Assembly: GCA_024710405.1 (NCBI GenBank)
Contig: JANJUV010000019.1
Location: 186,001 to 250,000 of the forward strand
Origin: Bacteroidales bacterium
Lineage (GTDB): Bacteria > Bacteroidota > Bacteroidia > Bacteroidales > F082
Direction of reading: 5' to 3'
Length of the DNA: 64,000 nt
The notes beneath the pieces were generated by a model. The model made no database searches and was not told where the DNA came from. It was given only the letters and a program-made list of their open reading frames with translations. Each line of letters opens with the position of its first letter. Positions within the stretch are counted from its first letter, which is position 1. Positions 37,317 through 47,138 of this stretch are shown in pieces. A program made the translations under genes and the position numbers.

Positions 37317-38483
37317 TTAGGTATTAGGTTTAGTATTTTCCTGAAAATTATTGGCATTGTGTTTCTTAAGGTGTTCCTTATGAGTTTCATCCATAGAACG
37401 GGTAAGCGCAGCCACGATTTTACTGCTGCTCAAAAACTGCCGCATCAGCAACCTGAGCACTGTGTAAACCGGAATGGCAAGCACCATTCCTCCAATCCCG
37501 GCCAATTTTCCTGCCATGATGATCACCAGCAGAATTTCAATCGGATGGGCCTTGACACTTTTTGAGTAGATCAGCGGTTGAAGTAAGATGTTATCAATCA
37601 GGTTTGCTCCGATAAAAGTAAGCAGAATCAGTAGTGCATGTGACCACAATAAATCAAAAGCACCAGTGCTTAAAACCGATACAATTCCAAGGATAATACC
37701 AATGCTGGCTCCTATTAGAGGGCCTAAATAAGGAATAACATTCATCAGTCCGCCCAGAAAACCTATCAGCAGGGCATTGGGTATACCCAGAATGCTCAAT
37801 GTTACTGAAATAATAGTCATCATGGAGATCAACTCGAACAAAACACCAAGCAGGTATCTTGTCAGCAATATCCTTGATTCACTTAAGACCTGACCTAAAC
37901 CATCCTGACTTTTCTCCGGGATGATCGCCAACACTGAATTTCGAAGCAATGTTTGGTCGCTCAAAAAGAAGAAAGTTAAGAACAAAACAGTGAAAGTTCC
38001 CATAAAAATTGTTCCGGTGGTGCTGATAAGTCCGCCGAAAATGCTGCTGAAATTGATCATTCCAATCAAGTGGATAAGTTGCTCCTCGATGTAGGAATTC
38101 AAGGTCTGTCCTGCCGGTAAAATATTGTAAGTGGACAACATTCCCTCGATATCTCTCAAAAAAGCCGAAAAGTAATTGCTCACGGCCACTGTGTCAATGG
38201 ACGAAATCATCATAGCCTGCCGGTTCACCAGTGGCACTATGAACATCAGAAATGAAATCGCGATCAAAATCACTGCCATTAAGGTAAGCGCAGCCGCAAG
38301 TGATTGATTGATCTTCAACCGGCCAATCTGAATCGATCTCAGATAGCGTAGCATCGGGCGGCTAACAATTGATAATACTGCCGCGATAATAATGTACAGG
38401 AGCAGGTCAGAGAAATACCAGGCCATCAGACCAACTACAATGAGCCCGATAAAGGGTTTGATTAATCTGTATATTAATGACAT
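37317..38483 (-). CDS. AI-2E family transporter
   Basis: A 388-residue polytopic membrane protein of the AI-2 exporter/PerM family with about eight transmembrane helices. The characteristic LGGLMNVIPYLGPLIGASIGIILGI (with the conserved PYLGP) lies near residue 250. Substrates of this family vary (AI-2, sodium/proton, others), so none is assigned. It is first in a tight three-gene operon with ytxH and a holin-like gene. Confidence 0.88.
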   Translation of the reverse strand: MSLIYRLIKPFIGLIVVGLMAWYFSDLLLYIIIAAVLSIVSRPMLRYLRSIQIGRLKINQSLAAALTLMAVILIAISFLMFIVPLVNRQAMMISSIDTVAVSNYFSAFLRDIEGMLSTYNILPAGQTLNSYIEEQLIHLIGMINFSSIFGGLISTTGTIFMGTFTVLFLTFFFLSDQTLLRNSVLAIIPEKSQDGLGQVLSESRILLTRYLLGVLFELISMMTIISVTLSILGIPNALLIGFLGGLMNVIPYLGPLIGASIGIILGIVSVLSTGAFDLLWSHALLILLTFIGANLIDNILLQPLIYSKSVKAHPIEILLVIIMAGKLAGIGGMVLAIPVYTVLRLLMRQFLSSSKIVAALTRSMDETHKEHLKKHNANNFQENTKPNT

Positions 38484-38571
38484 GGTGGAGCGGGATTAAG
38501 TTTTTGGATTTACGATTGTTATTCACTAACAAATATCTGAAATTTCAACACATCCACGATTATTAAACACA

Positions 38572-40995
38572 TTACAATCCTAGTGATAAAGTGAACTTGT
38601 AACCGAAATTATCGGCAGGTTTGCTATAGCCATATGGGCCATATCGATAAAACAGTCCGACACCGATCTTACTCATCGACAGATTAATGATGTTCCGGAA
38701 AAGGATTCCGCTTTCGTAAAAGCCGTGTTCGGGTGTTTTTATGTCAACGAAATGATGCAGTTCCGGATGAGAAAGACTGCCGACTGCAATATTGGTGTGC
38801 AATTCGACTGAAGGTTCAAACCATGATTTTCTGATCAGCAGCTTGCCAAAATTATGACTTAAAAAAACATTGACGAACCGGTCAGAGATGAATTCGTTCA
38901 TGCGCATGGTTGCGAAACTGTTAGGGGCAAAAAGAGTGAAACTTCTCCATGCCGAGGGGCTGTTAAACAGTTTTGGGTAAGGAATATCACCAAGAACGAC
39001 TCCAAATTGTATGGTTGCGGATGTTTGTCCCACATATGTTTTGTAAAAGGTGTGCTCAACATTGATCAAGTAGGTGCTGTAATTGAAGTCGCTCTCCAGA
39101 CTTCTCAGGCTGCGTATGAATAAAATGTCCAGCACCGGAAATCTGGTTCCCATTGATACCAGTTCATCATCGGTTTTCAGGAATTTCTCATCATAAGCAA
39201 ATCTTAAACTTGCGTGTATCTCATTGATATTGTATAGTTGAAGTCCGGCAAGTGCTTCTTCGGCCAGTCCATAAAAATAATCATAAGATGTTGTTCTTAT
39301 TTCCCTTTTAAAGCCAAGATTCACTTCGGCAAAGGGTAAGGCCCTTGTGCCAACCCAGGATTGTATGCTTTTGATGTAATCCATTCTGTTGACAAAGAGC
39401 CGACGGTAGTTTTTTTCATTGAATGGGTTTTCGTGTTGTGTCCAATTGTTTGTGCCCCCGCTTTCTTCTGCTGTTTCATCATAACGCAACCAAAGTTTTG
39501 TTTGTGAGTTGCCCGTCGAGCTGAAATTCAAGCCCAGTCCGTATTTTGGTTTTTTATCTCCAAATCCATAACCCCAATAAGCATCGGCCATGAAGTATTT
39601 TGAGAGTTTTGGGCTTGTGCTGAAACCCAGACCTGCGTAGAAACCCTCGAAATCGTTATAGCGGAAGAGTCTGTTCAGGTCTAATTGAACCGTGCCAAGT
39701 GGTATTTTGCCTTTCATCACTGCAAGCAGGCTGCCTGCAATCTGGTCGAGTTTTGCAGCACGTCCTATAGAATCCAGATACCGGTAAGTTTCGATATCAC
39801 GGGCCGATAGGCTATCGATGCGTTGTCCGATCCACCATGCTGCATCTTGTTGAAGCTCGTTTCTGTTGATTTCAAGGCTAATATCATTAAAGTCGGACGA
39901 ATTTAGTTCTGGTTTAAGATCGATATTCCTCAGATAGCTCTTCCCTATGGCGAGCAAAGGGAATGAACGGTTTCCGTCCTGGATCATTGCATTATTGAAT
40001 TGTATATCGGTCTGAAGCTGTACAGGAAACCAACGGCCTTCAATTATTTCATAAAGCTGTTGTATGCTTATGCTGAGTCCTTTTTCCTGACGGTGCGGCT
40101 GTGCCTGAACACTCTGAATAGCCCAATTCTCGGAATGGATGTTGATGACGCCCTGCAACCCGTCAAAGTTTGTTCCAATTATCGGCCTGAACGAAATCGT
40201 AAACACTGTGTCGTTTGTTTCGGTGACATTCGTGTCTTGCAGGATGAACAAATATTTGCGTGTGGAACCCCGGCTGATGGGGTTAACATAATTTTTATCG
40301 GAAACTTGAATCAGCTCATCATAGAAGCTTGTGGACTGAAGTTGCGAGATCAGAAATACAAGTACGGGGTCGCTGAATCCGGACATGCGCGAGGCCAAAA
40401 CTTTTTCATGGATTTTACCTGGTGCCATGTAACTGCGTTCAGTAACTGTTTCCATCAGGAACAGATCGCGTTCTGAAAGAAATGATTGTAGATTAAATCC
40501 ATCTTGCCGGCTGTTTTTTGCGTTTGATATTTTAGCAACACGATTTGTATCTACCGTAAACAGCAATTTGTCATAGGCCATATAGCGGTAGGCAGTCATT
40601 TTCTGCGGATCATTGCTGTCGGCAAATTTCAAGGCAAGGTTAATAATCCGATGAGCCGGATTTTCGCCCGGATGGACCACGACTTCGCTGAGATGATGAA
40701 TTTGGGGCTCCATCACCAACGATAAAAAATCTGTGCCATAAGGAGGGGTAATCTCAAGGCTGTTATACCCCACGAAACTGAGTTTCAGTTTGTGAACCGG
40801 CTCTCTGGATGTGATGCTGAATTTTCCGTCAATGTCTGTTGTTCCGCCAAATCTTCCTTCGTTTACAACTATGTTCACAAACGCCATCTTTTCGTTGCTA
40901 CGCACATCGGCGACTTGTCCTTTAATTACATATGATTGTGCGTTGAGGGCAATACTTAGCAGAAATAATTTACAGATGATTAATAATGCCTTCAT
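38572..40995 (-). CDS. DUF5686 outer-membrane protein with carboxypeptidase-like regulatory domain
   Basis: An 807-residue secreted protein. The signal peptide (LLIICKLFLLSIALNA) is followed by a CarboxypepD_reg-like beta-sandwich (residues about 20-105; VIKGQVADVRSNEKMAFVNIVV) as found at the N-terminus of TonB-dependent receptors. The rest is a DUF5686 region ending in many amphipathic strands (about residues 450-807) with a final aromatic-rich strand (FGYKFTLSLGL), so an outer-membrane barrel is likely. There is no TonB-plug domain. Function is unknown; surface assembly or transport is only a guess. It lies 59 bp after the ABC ATPase gene. Confidence 0.8.
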   Translation of the reverse strand: MKALLIICKLFLLSIALNAQSYVIKGQVADVRSNEKMAFVNIVVNEGRFGGTTDIDGKFSITSREPVHKLKLSFVGYNSLEITPPYGTDFLSLVMEPQIHHLSEVVVHPGENPAHRIINLALKFADSNDPQKMTAYRYMAYDKLLFTVDTNRVAKISNAKNSRQDGFNLQSFLSERDLFLMETVTERSYMAPGKIHEKVLASRMSGFSDPVLVFLISQLQSTSFYDELIQVSDKNYVNPISRGSTRKYLFILQDTNVTETNDTVFTISFRPIIGTNFDGLQGVINIHSENWAIQSVQAQPHRQEKGLSISIQQLYEIIEGRWFPVQLQTDIQFNNAMIQDGNRSFPLLAIGKSYLRNIDLKPELNSSDFNDISLEINRNELQQDAAWWIGQRIDSLSARDIETYRYLDSIGRAAKLDQIAGSLLAVMKGKIPLGTVQLDLNRLFRYNDFEGFYAGLGFSTSPKLSKYFMADAYWGYGFGDKKPKYGLGLNFSSTGNSQTKLWLRYDETAEESGGTNNWTQHENPFNEKNYRRLFVNRMDYIKSIQSWVGTRALPFAEVNLGFKREIRTTSYDYFYGLAEEALAGLQLYNINEIHASLRFAYDEKFLKTDDELVSMGTRFPVLDILFIRSLRSLESDFNYSTYLINVEHTFYKTYVGQTSATIQFGVVLGDIPYPKLFNSPSAWRSFTLFAPNSFATMRMNEFISDRFVNVFLSHNFGKLLIRKSWFEPSVELHTNIAVGSLSHPELHHFVDIKTPEHGFYESGILFRNIINLSMSKIGVGLFYRYGPYGYSKPADNFGYKFTLSLGL

Positions 40996-41054
40996 AAGCC
41001 TTGAAAACTATCCAGTTAGCAGTCAATGCAGCTGCTATATTGCGTTTTGACCTT

Positions 41055-41750
41055 TTAAACAGCGAAATATGCTTCGAGTTCCTTCAAAGTGTCTTCACCA
41101 GTTATGATGTCGTGGACAACACTACCTTCATGCAGCACAACAATTCTTTCGCAAATTTCGGTGACATGGTTCAGGTCATGGCTTGAGATAAGGAAGGTTG
41201 TTCCCTGCTCGCTCCGCTGTTTTCTGATCATATTTTTCAGTCTGATTTGTGTGGTAGGGTCGAGGCTGTTGAAGGGTTCATCGAGGACAACAAGCCTGGG
41301 GTTTCCCATGAGTGCAGCGGCAATACCCACTTTTTGCTGGTTCCCGGTTGAAAGGCTGCGGATGAGTTTCTTTTTTCCAAGAACTTCACCATTGAAAAAC
41401 TCTTCCATATTCTTCAGGTACTGCTCAATGTCGTCAGGGCTCATGCCCCTGAGTTTTCCTGTGAATTCGAAAAATTCTTCAGGGCTCAGAAAGTCGATAA
41501 GGAATCCCTGATCGAGAAAGGAACCGGTAAACTGTTTCCAGTTTTCTGTTGTGTTTACAGGCATGCCTTCAATTTCTGCTGAACCGCTGTTGGCTCTGAT
41601 CAAATCGAGCAATAGTCTGAATAGAGTAGTCTTACCGGCCCCGTTGTTGCCAACAAGCCCGAAACTCTGTCCATTAGGGATTGAAAGATTGTTAATATTG
41701 AGAACGGTTACTCCGTTGTATTGTTTGCTGAGATTACTAAAGGTTATCAT
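41055..41750 (-). CDS. ABC transporter ATP-binding protein
   Basis: A 231-residue ABC ATPase. Walker A is GNNGAGKTTLFR, the Q-loop is in SFLDQG, the signature is LSTGNQQKVGIAAAL (with STGNQ replacing the more usual LSGGQ), Walker B is LVVLDEPFNSLD, and the switch His is in SSHDLNH. It directly follows the DUF5687 gene with 6 bp between them, so the two probably make a two-component exporter. The substrate is unknown. Confidence 0.92.
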   Translation of the reverse strand: MITFSNLSKQYNGVTVLNINNLSIPNGQSFGLVGNNGAGKTTLFRLLLDLIRANSGSAEIEGMPVNTTENWKQFTGSFLDQGFLIDFLSPEEFFEFTGKLRGMSPDDIEQYLKNMEEFFNGEVLGKKKLIRSLSTGNQQKVGIAAALMGNPRLVVLDEPFNSLDPTTQIRLKNMIRKQRSEQGTTFLISSHDLNHVTEICERIVVLHEGSVVHDIITGEDTLKELEAYFAV

Positions 41751-41756
41751 TTTGAT

Positions 41757-43238
41757 TTAACTTTTTTCCCTGAAGCCGGCCGACATGATGTATTTGCGGG
41801 CCTGTAGGTTTTGGTGAATAATCTGTGTGAAAAACTTTCTGAAGGCAAGTCCTGTCAGCCCCAGTCCGCCCAGTACAATGAGCCCTGTTTCGGCATTGCC
41901 AAACCACTTAAATGGCAGATAGATCATTAATGGGACGATGAAAGCGGGCAGCAGAATCAGCCAGTGGGTGGCGCCAACTCCTTGATAATTAAATGCACTG
42001 CCCCTCGAAAGCACAAGACTTTTTTTGTTGAAAGTGGCAAAGTACAGTGCAGTAGGCAGCAAAATGCCAATATTGAACAAGAAGCAGGCAGTGTTGACCC
42101 ATAAAAGGTCAATGCCAAAGAAACCATAAGGAAGTGTCAGTATGTAGCAGACCACAGTGATCAGGGTGGCGAACAGCATTTTGGAACGGATATATTCCTT
42201 AAAATTGATCCTTGAAGTAAGCAGCAGATCGAAGTAGCTTCCTTCATAAGCAAAAGCATATTGCAAGTAATTGAGCATCATTATTCCGGTAATAAATATC
42301 CCCACAAAAATCATAAAACCGTCATCGTGACTGTATTGCCCTGAGGGATAAAAGAACAAACCGTAGCCCAAAAACAGAGGGGAAAGGTATAGCATTGATT
42401 TGGTGCGCTTGTTCCTGAGGTAAAGTTTAATGTCAATTCCGATTACTTCACCTGCCATCCCAAAACGTTTCAGATAACTGATTTGTCCTGCACCGGCACC
42501 ATCGCCTTTCGCTGTGGCAATTTCTTCGAGATAGAGGCGCGACTTCAGGAAGCGAAAATTCAGTTTATACACCAAAATGATCAGGATGAACGGAACTGAT
42601 AGAAAGGCCGGATGCTCCATCATCTTGGTAATGAGCCATGAAAATGTTTCGCTATAGGAGAACCACTTCAGGTAATCAGCCAAAGCAAGCAACCCAATGA
42701 CGCTCAAAAGCAGGGTTACCACTTTCAGGTTGGTAACCATTTGCTTTTTCAGGTAAACAACAAAGTAGTTCAGTGATAAATCGAGCGACAACATGGCAAG
42801 CAACCAAAAGAATGCCATCGGGGCACCGTGATAGTAAGCAACCTGAGCAATGGCAAATGGAATGAAAAACACCAATGATAACAGGTTAAACAGGTTAAGT
42901 AAGCCGTTTCCCAGCACAAAATGTATCAGGTGGTTCTTTCTTAGCGGCAGGTGCTGATAGGGTCTGATTTCAAGCACCGGCAGTTGCTGCATGAAGAAAC
43001 GTAGCAGGAACATAGCTGCAAAATACCATCCGATTACCTTGTAGAAGTCGGGCAAGGGAGGGTCGGCATCGGTTATTTCGTGCCATTTGTGGGCAACCAG
43101 AATGGAAATGATCAGGGCCTCAGCGAATAGAATAAAGGCAAAGAAACCCATCAGGAGATTCAAGGCAAGACTCTTTTGCCATATAGAAGACCTGGTGGCA
43201 CGTTTCCATTGGTGTTTGATGAAGTAAGTCAATAACAT
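41757..43238 (-). CDS. DUF5687 membrane protein, likely ABC permease partner
   Basis: A 493-residue polytopic membrane protein with about twelve hydrophobic segments and no soluble domain. It matches the DUF5687 pattern known from Bacteroidota, where the family accompanies an ABC ATPase. The ATPase gene follows 6 bp downstream, so it is the presumed membrane subunit. I use the ATG at 43238 (MLLTYFIKHQWKRAT); the TTG at 43259 is less likely. Substrate unknown. Confidence 0.8.
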   Translation of the reverse strand: MLLTYFIKHQWKRATRSSIWQKSLALNLLMGFFAFILFAEALIISILVAHKWHEITDADPPLPDFYKVIGWYFAAMFLLRFFMQQLPVLEIRPYQHLPLRKNHLIHFVLGNGLLNLFNLLSLVFFIPFAIAQVAYYHGAPMAFFWLLAMLSLDLSLNYFVVYLKKQMVTNLKVVTLLLSVIGLLALADYLKWFSYSETFSWLITKMMEHPAFLSVPFILIILVYKLNFRFLKSRLYLEEIATAKGDGAGAGQISYLKRFGMAGEVIGIDIKLYLRNKRTKSMLYLSPLFLGYGLFFYPSGQYSHDDGFMIFVGIFITGIMMLNYLQYAFAYEGSYFDLLLTSRINFKEYIRSKMLFATLITVVCYILTLPYGFFGIDLLWVNTACFLFNIGILLPTALYFATFNKKSLVLSRGSAFNYQGVGATHWLILLPAFIVPLMIYLPFKWFGNAETGLIVLGGLGLTGLAFRKFFTQIIHQNLQARKYIMSAGFREKS

Positions 43239-43347
43239 GGATTGGGGTTGTTTGGGCAATGGGTCAAAAGTAGCATATTAAAATGATCCTTTTTGGATTT
43301 TATATTTTTTTAAAATGAAGGTTTTATTGATCTATCAATCATATTTC

Positions 43348-43671
43348 TCATAATTTCGGGTTGTTTTTGTGGCGGTTGGCATCGCGTCTGGTTTTCTTTT
43401 CCAGGTTTTTTTGCAATGCTGAATCCAGATCAATACCGGTCTGGTTGGCAAGGCATATAAGCACGAAAAGCACGTCGGCCATTTCGTCGGCCAGATCAAC
43501 ATTTTTGTCGCTCTCTTTAAAAGATTGATCGCCATAACGACGGGCCATGATTCGCGCCACTTCGCCCACTTCCTCCATCAGTATAGCTGTGTTGGTAAGT
43601 TCGCTGAAATACCGCACGCCAACTGTGCTGATCCATTGGTCAACCTGCACTTGCGCTTCTTTTATTGTCAT
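43348..43671 (-). CDS. MazG-like nucleotide pyrophosphohydrolase
   Basis: A 107-residue single-domain protein of the all-alpha NTP pyrophosphohydrolase fold. Metal-binding motifs fit the family: LMEEVGEVARIMAR (EExxE-like) and LADEMADVLFVLICLAN (the second E/D set). Such proteins hydrolyse noncanonical NTPs to the monophosphate. It is monocistronic, with 88 bp to the DUF5687 gene downstream, and diverges from the RNA methyltransferase. Confidence 0.88.
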   Translation of the reverse strand: MTIKEAQVQVDQWISTVGVRYFSELTNTAILMEEVGEVARIMARRYGDQSFKESDKNVDLADEMADVLFVLICLANQTGIDLDSALQKNLEKKTRRDANRHKNNPKL

Positions 43672-43785
43672 ATTGAATGCTATTATCGTTAGTGTTTTGC
43701 AAAGTAAGAAAAGAAAAAGCCATGCTGCGTATTAATATTTTTAATTTTCATACAGTTGCACTGAGTCCATAGCCCTCCTTCACCC

Positions 43786-43793
43786 TATCTTTG
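43786..43793 (+). promoter_or_regulatory. -7 promoter element of the RlmL-type methyltransferase
   Basis: TATCTTTG ends 15 nt before the TTG at 43809; it overlaps the TTG at 43791, which excludes that codon as the start. Confidence 0.5.
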
Positions 43794-43808
43794 CAGAAAT
43801 TTTGTGCC

Positions 43809-44978
43809 TTGGAAAGCGTTCAGGAAACCTTCAGTCTTATCGCCAAAACATCTTCAGGTTTAGAGTCTGTGCTGGCTGAAGAGCTTGCACTTCTTGGTGC
43901 CGAAGGGATTGAAGAGCTCACACGTGCAGTTTCCTTCACAGCCGACACCAGGCTGATGTACAAAGCCAACTATCATTTGCGCACGGCTTTGCGTATCCTC
44001 AAACCACTTATACAATTCCGTGCCAAAGACGAAGACAAACTCTATGATCATGTACGGCAGTTTGATTGGTCTCAACTGTTGAGTGTTGACAAAACCTTTG
44101 CCATTGATGCTGTAGTAAGCGGGAAGTATTTCACGCACAGTCAATATATTGCCCTGAAAACAAAAGACGCCATTGCCGACCAGTTTCGCGATCGGTTTGG
44201 CAAACGCCCTTCGGTGAATGTGGCTAATCCTGACCTGCGAATTAACCTTCACATTCAGGGTGATATATGCAATCTATTACTTGACAGCTCAGGCGAATCG
44301 CTGCACAAAAGAGGCTATCGTGTGGTGGTTGACAAGGCACCTGTCAATGAGGTGCTTGCAGCTGGCCTCGTTTTGCTGAGTGGCTGGCGTGGCGAAACCC
44401 ATTTTGTTGACAGTATGTGCGGTTCGGGCACCATACCCATTGAGGCTGCAATGATTGCCGGCAACATACCCGGAGGTTATTACCGTGACTGGTTTGGATT
44501 TCAGCGATGGGCCGATTTTGACAAAGAGTTATGGAACAGTATTCTCGAGGAAGCATCGGATCAGATGCGCGATATTGAAGTGGAAATCATCGGTTCCGAC
44601 AGGTCGGCGAAAGCCATTGATATTGCCCGTGAGAATGTACGCAAGGCACGGCTTCATAAAGATATTCAGTTGTTTCGTAAGCCTATGGAACAATTTCTGC
44701 CCCCGGTTGGTGATGGTGTGCTGCTCATCAACCCACCTTATGGCGAAAGGCTTGAAGAAGAAAACATCAATCAGCTATACACCCTTATCGGCAACACACT
44801 GAAGCATAAATACAAAGGATATAAAGCATGGGTAATCAGCTCAGATTTTCATGCCCTGAAACTGATCGGTCTGAAGCCTTCGAGAAAGATCCCCGTTTTT
44901 AACGGTCCGCTCGATTGTCGTTTTGTGTGTTTCGATATATTCGAAGGCAGCCTTAAGGATAAGAAGGCCGGAAAGTGA
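43809..44978 (+). CDS. THUMP-domain rRNA guanine-N2 methyltransferase (RlmL N-terminal type)
   Basis: A 389-residue SAM-dependent methyltransferase. The N-terminal part is a ferredoxin-like plus THUMP RNA-binding unit (residues about 5-165); the catalytic domain shows the SAM motif VDSMCGSGTIPIEAAMIA and the N6/N2-methylation motif INPPYGERLEEE. The match is to the RlmL/YcbY N-terminal half that modifies 23S rRNA (G2445 in E. coli); the second RlmK half is missing, as is normal in this phylum. The best start is a TTG at 43809, because no in-frame ATG precedes the conserved TSSGLESVLAEEL. Confidence 0.88.
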   Translation: MESVQETFSLIAKTSSGLESVLAEELALLGAEGIEELTRAVSFTADTRLMYKANYHLRTALRILKPLIQFRAKDEDKLYDHVRQFDWSQLLSVDKTFAIDAVVSGKYFTHSQYIALKTKDAIADQFRDRFGKRPSVNVANPDLRINLHIQGDICNLLLDSSGESLHKRGYRVVVDKAPVNEVLAAGLVLLSGWRGETHFVDSMCGSGTIPIEAAMIAGNIPGGYYRDWFGFQRWADFDKELWNSILEEASDQMRDIEVEIIGSDRSAKAIDIARENVRKARLHKDIQLFRKPMEQFLPPVGDGVLLINPPYGERLEEENINQLYTLIGNTLKHKYKGYKAWVISSDFHALKLIGLKPSRKIPVFNGPLDCRFVCFDIFEGSLKDKKAGK

Positions 44979-44982
44979 AGGG

Positions 44983-45050
44983 GTTCCGAGTTCCGAGTTC
45001 CGGGTTTCGGGTTGGAGTTCCTCCCAACCTCCTAACCTTCAAACCTAGAA
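44983..45050. repeat. Tandem 7-nt repeat with adjacent hairpin
   Basis: Four 7-nt units GTTCCGA, GTTCCGA, GTTCCGG, GTTTCGG (44983-45010) run into GTTGGAGTTCCTCCCAACC, which can fold into a stem with one bulge. It lies between convergent genes (the RlmL-type and the sorting-domain protein). It may be a copy of a dispersed intergenic repeat. Confidence 0.5.
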
Positions 45051-45101
45051 ACCTCTATATTTTAAAGCCAAAACGGCTAAGAGTTAAGACATAAAGCAGT
45101 A

Positions 45102-47126
45102 TCAATAAACCACACTTACTGTCCCCTGTTTCCGGATGGTTTCACCGAACTGGTTACGGTAGCTGAGGAGGTAAGCATACACACCAGAGGGAACTGTCAC
45201 ACCAAGATAGGTTCCATCCCATCCCTTGGTTACTTCGTTTGATTCAAAGATCATTTTTCCCCATCGGTTGAAGATCAGCAGGCTGTATTCTTCGTATCCC
45301 GTAAACCTGTACACTGGCCCGAAACTATTGTTCACCCCGCCCGGTCTGAAGGCATTGGGCATGGTTAAACCGCTTTCGATCAGCAGGCTTATGGTGTTTG
45401 ACCATGAACTGAGTTGGTTGTTGTTGACCCGTTCATTCGCCGAAACAGCTTCAACTCTGTAGTTAAAAATACCGTCACCCCCGTCCACAGCAGCTATGTT
45501 GTCGGTGTAAGTTAATTCGGTGGCAGACAATTCTGCTATGGGACTGAATGTGCTTTCGCCGCTGAGTCTGCGGTACACATTGTATTTTTCCACTACCCAA
45601 CCTTCGTAAGCATTCCACGAAATGCCCGTTTCCTGATCGCCTGTGCCCTGTCCGGTAAGCAATATCGTTCGGTGAAGACCTTCGCCTTCGCGCAAAAATC
45701 CGCAACTGTCGGTAATGGCCAGACTGTAATAATAACTGGAGTCGGAGGTGGAAGCCTCCATGTCTGTCCTGATCACAGGAGATTGATTTTCTGATTCCCA
45801 GGTGATGGTCACCGGGTTTATCTGAGGCAGTTGGGTGGTTCTGTCTGCAACAAGGGTTTGGATGCTGGCTTCTGTATCTGCGTCAATGAGCAACTCCACA
45901 GCTCCGGTTTCCGTAACCGAAACGTTGCGCAAATTGATGAAAGCGGGTTTATTGTAATCTGCCGTAAATGAACTGAAGACACAGGTGCTGCTCGAAGCAT
46001 CACCCATGATGGCTTGTATCTTGTAATGATAGGTTGTTCCGACGATAAGGTTTTCGTGGGTATAAGTGAGGGATGCGGGTGAAACTGCATCAAGTAATAT
46101 GAAATCATCACCCGTGGAACTGACCCATATTCGGTATGAATCAATAGCTTGCGAAGGGTTTTCGTAAGCAGTCCAAATCAGCAGATTACTTCGTTCGCAA
46201 CTGTTGTAAGCGGAAACACTGGCCAGCATGGTTCGTTGGGGCGTGAGGAATGTTCCAGGACTTTTATTTTCGCAACTGTCGAAGGCTGCAATGGCATACT
46301 GTGGCGAGAAGCTGCATGCATTCACCTCAATGTCAAGATAAGACGAGGCCTGTTGTTCAAAAACCGTATCAATTTCCTGCCAGGTGTTGTTTTCAAAACG
46401 GTAGATGATATAACCATAGGTGTCACCGGCCTGACTGGGCGTCCATCCCAGTTGTATGTTTCCGTTGATGTCCACACTCACCGAGTCCAGCAAAGGTTTG
46501 TCGGGATAAGTGATGTCCCTGAACCTTCGCCCGGTGATGGATGAAACCGACTGGCATTCGTTGCTGTTAGAAAGAGTTACCTGATAATTGACAGAATCGT
46601 TGCATATGATTACGGGATCGAGGAAGGCAGTGTCGGTGGTTGTGCCGCGAAAGCTCCACATGCCGTCCGAAAGGGCACGATACACTTCATATGTTTCGGA
46701 TGAGCCGAAGGGAACCGGCCTGCGCGGTGGATTCCACCTGATAGACGCTTCGGTCAGGTTGGTGTTGTCTACCTGCATCCATATGGAGGCCAGTGTGTCC
46801 GAAGAGTTTGAATTGGCCAGTTCATACTCAGCAATCATATAGTATCGCCGGGGTGCATTGTTGGCATTGGCATCCGTATGCAACCATGTACTCAGTAGAG
46901 CATTGTCGATTTCGGCAAGCGGAACAAAAGGGCCTGTCAGGGCAGAACTATAATAAATCAGGTACTTCTGAAGGCCGGTTGTGTTTGTTGGTGGCAACCA
47001 GCGCAACAAGTTGCTGCCATCAGGGTTTACCGTAATACAAACCAGTTTAGGTGGCTCATTTTGACCATAAAGCGACTCTTCGTAGAAAAAAATAAAGATG
47101 AAGGTAATTACGGCTAGTAATTTCAT
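45102..47126 (-). CDS. Type IX-secreted fibronectin-III-like protein, type B sorting domain
   Basis: A 674-residue secreted protein. A signal peptide (LLAVITFIFIFFYEESLYG) precedes about five fibronectin type III-like beta-sandwich repeats, visible as recurring blocks such as IRWNPPRRPVP, LGWTPSQAGDTYGYIIYRF, and GISWNAYEGWVVEKYNVYR. The last 85 residues are a type B (gliding-motility-associated) sorting domain: MPNAFRPGG ... LLIFNRWGKMIFES ... WDGTYLG ... GVYAYLLSYRNQFG ... GTVSVVY. It should be delivered to the cell surface or medium by the type IX system, perhaps anchored to PorV/PorE-type partners. Function: adhesion or binding is likely but not shown. Its -7 element sits at the end of the upstream M16 gene. 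Confidence 0.9.
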   Translation of the reverse strand: MKLLAVITFIFIFFYEESLYGQNEPPKLVCITVNPDGSNLLRWLPPTNTTGLQKYLIYYSSALTGPFVPLAEIDNALLSTWLHTDANANNAPRRYYMIAEYELANSNSSDTLASIWMQVDNTNLTEASIRWNPPRRPVPFGSSETYEVYRALSDGMWSFRGTTTDTAFLDPVIICNDSVNYQVTLSNSNECQSVSSITGRRFRDITYPDKPLLDSVSVDINGNIQLGWTPSQAGDTYGYIIYRFENNTWQEIDTVFEQQASSYLDIEVNACSFSPQYAIAAFDSCENKSPGTFLTPQRTMLASVSAYNSCERSNLLIWTAYENPSQAIDSYRIWVSSTGDDFILLDAVSPASLTYTHENLIVGTTYHYKIQAIMGDASSSTCVFSSFTADYNKPAFINLRNVSVTETGAVELLIDADTEASIQTLVADRTTQLPQINPVTITWESENQSPVIRTDMEASTSDSSYYYSLAITDSCGFLREGEGLHRTILLTGQGTGDQETGISWNAYEGWVVEKYNVYRRLSGESTFSPIAELSATELTYTDNIAAVDGGDGIFNYRVEAVSANERVNNNQLSSWSNTISLLIESGLTMPNAFRPGGVNNSFGPVYRFTGYEEYSLLIFNRWGKMIFESNEVTKGWDGTYLGVTVPSGVYAYLLSYRNQFGETIRKQGTVSVVY

Positions 47127-47130
47127 GGTA

Positions 47131-47138
47131 CAAATTTA
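47131..47138 (-). promoter_or_regulatory. -7 promoter element of the type B sorting-domain gene
   Basis: TAAATTTG on the minus strand ends 4 nt before the ATG at 47126 and overlaps the stop codon of the M16 gene. The mRNA would be leaderless. Confidence 0.5.
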
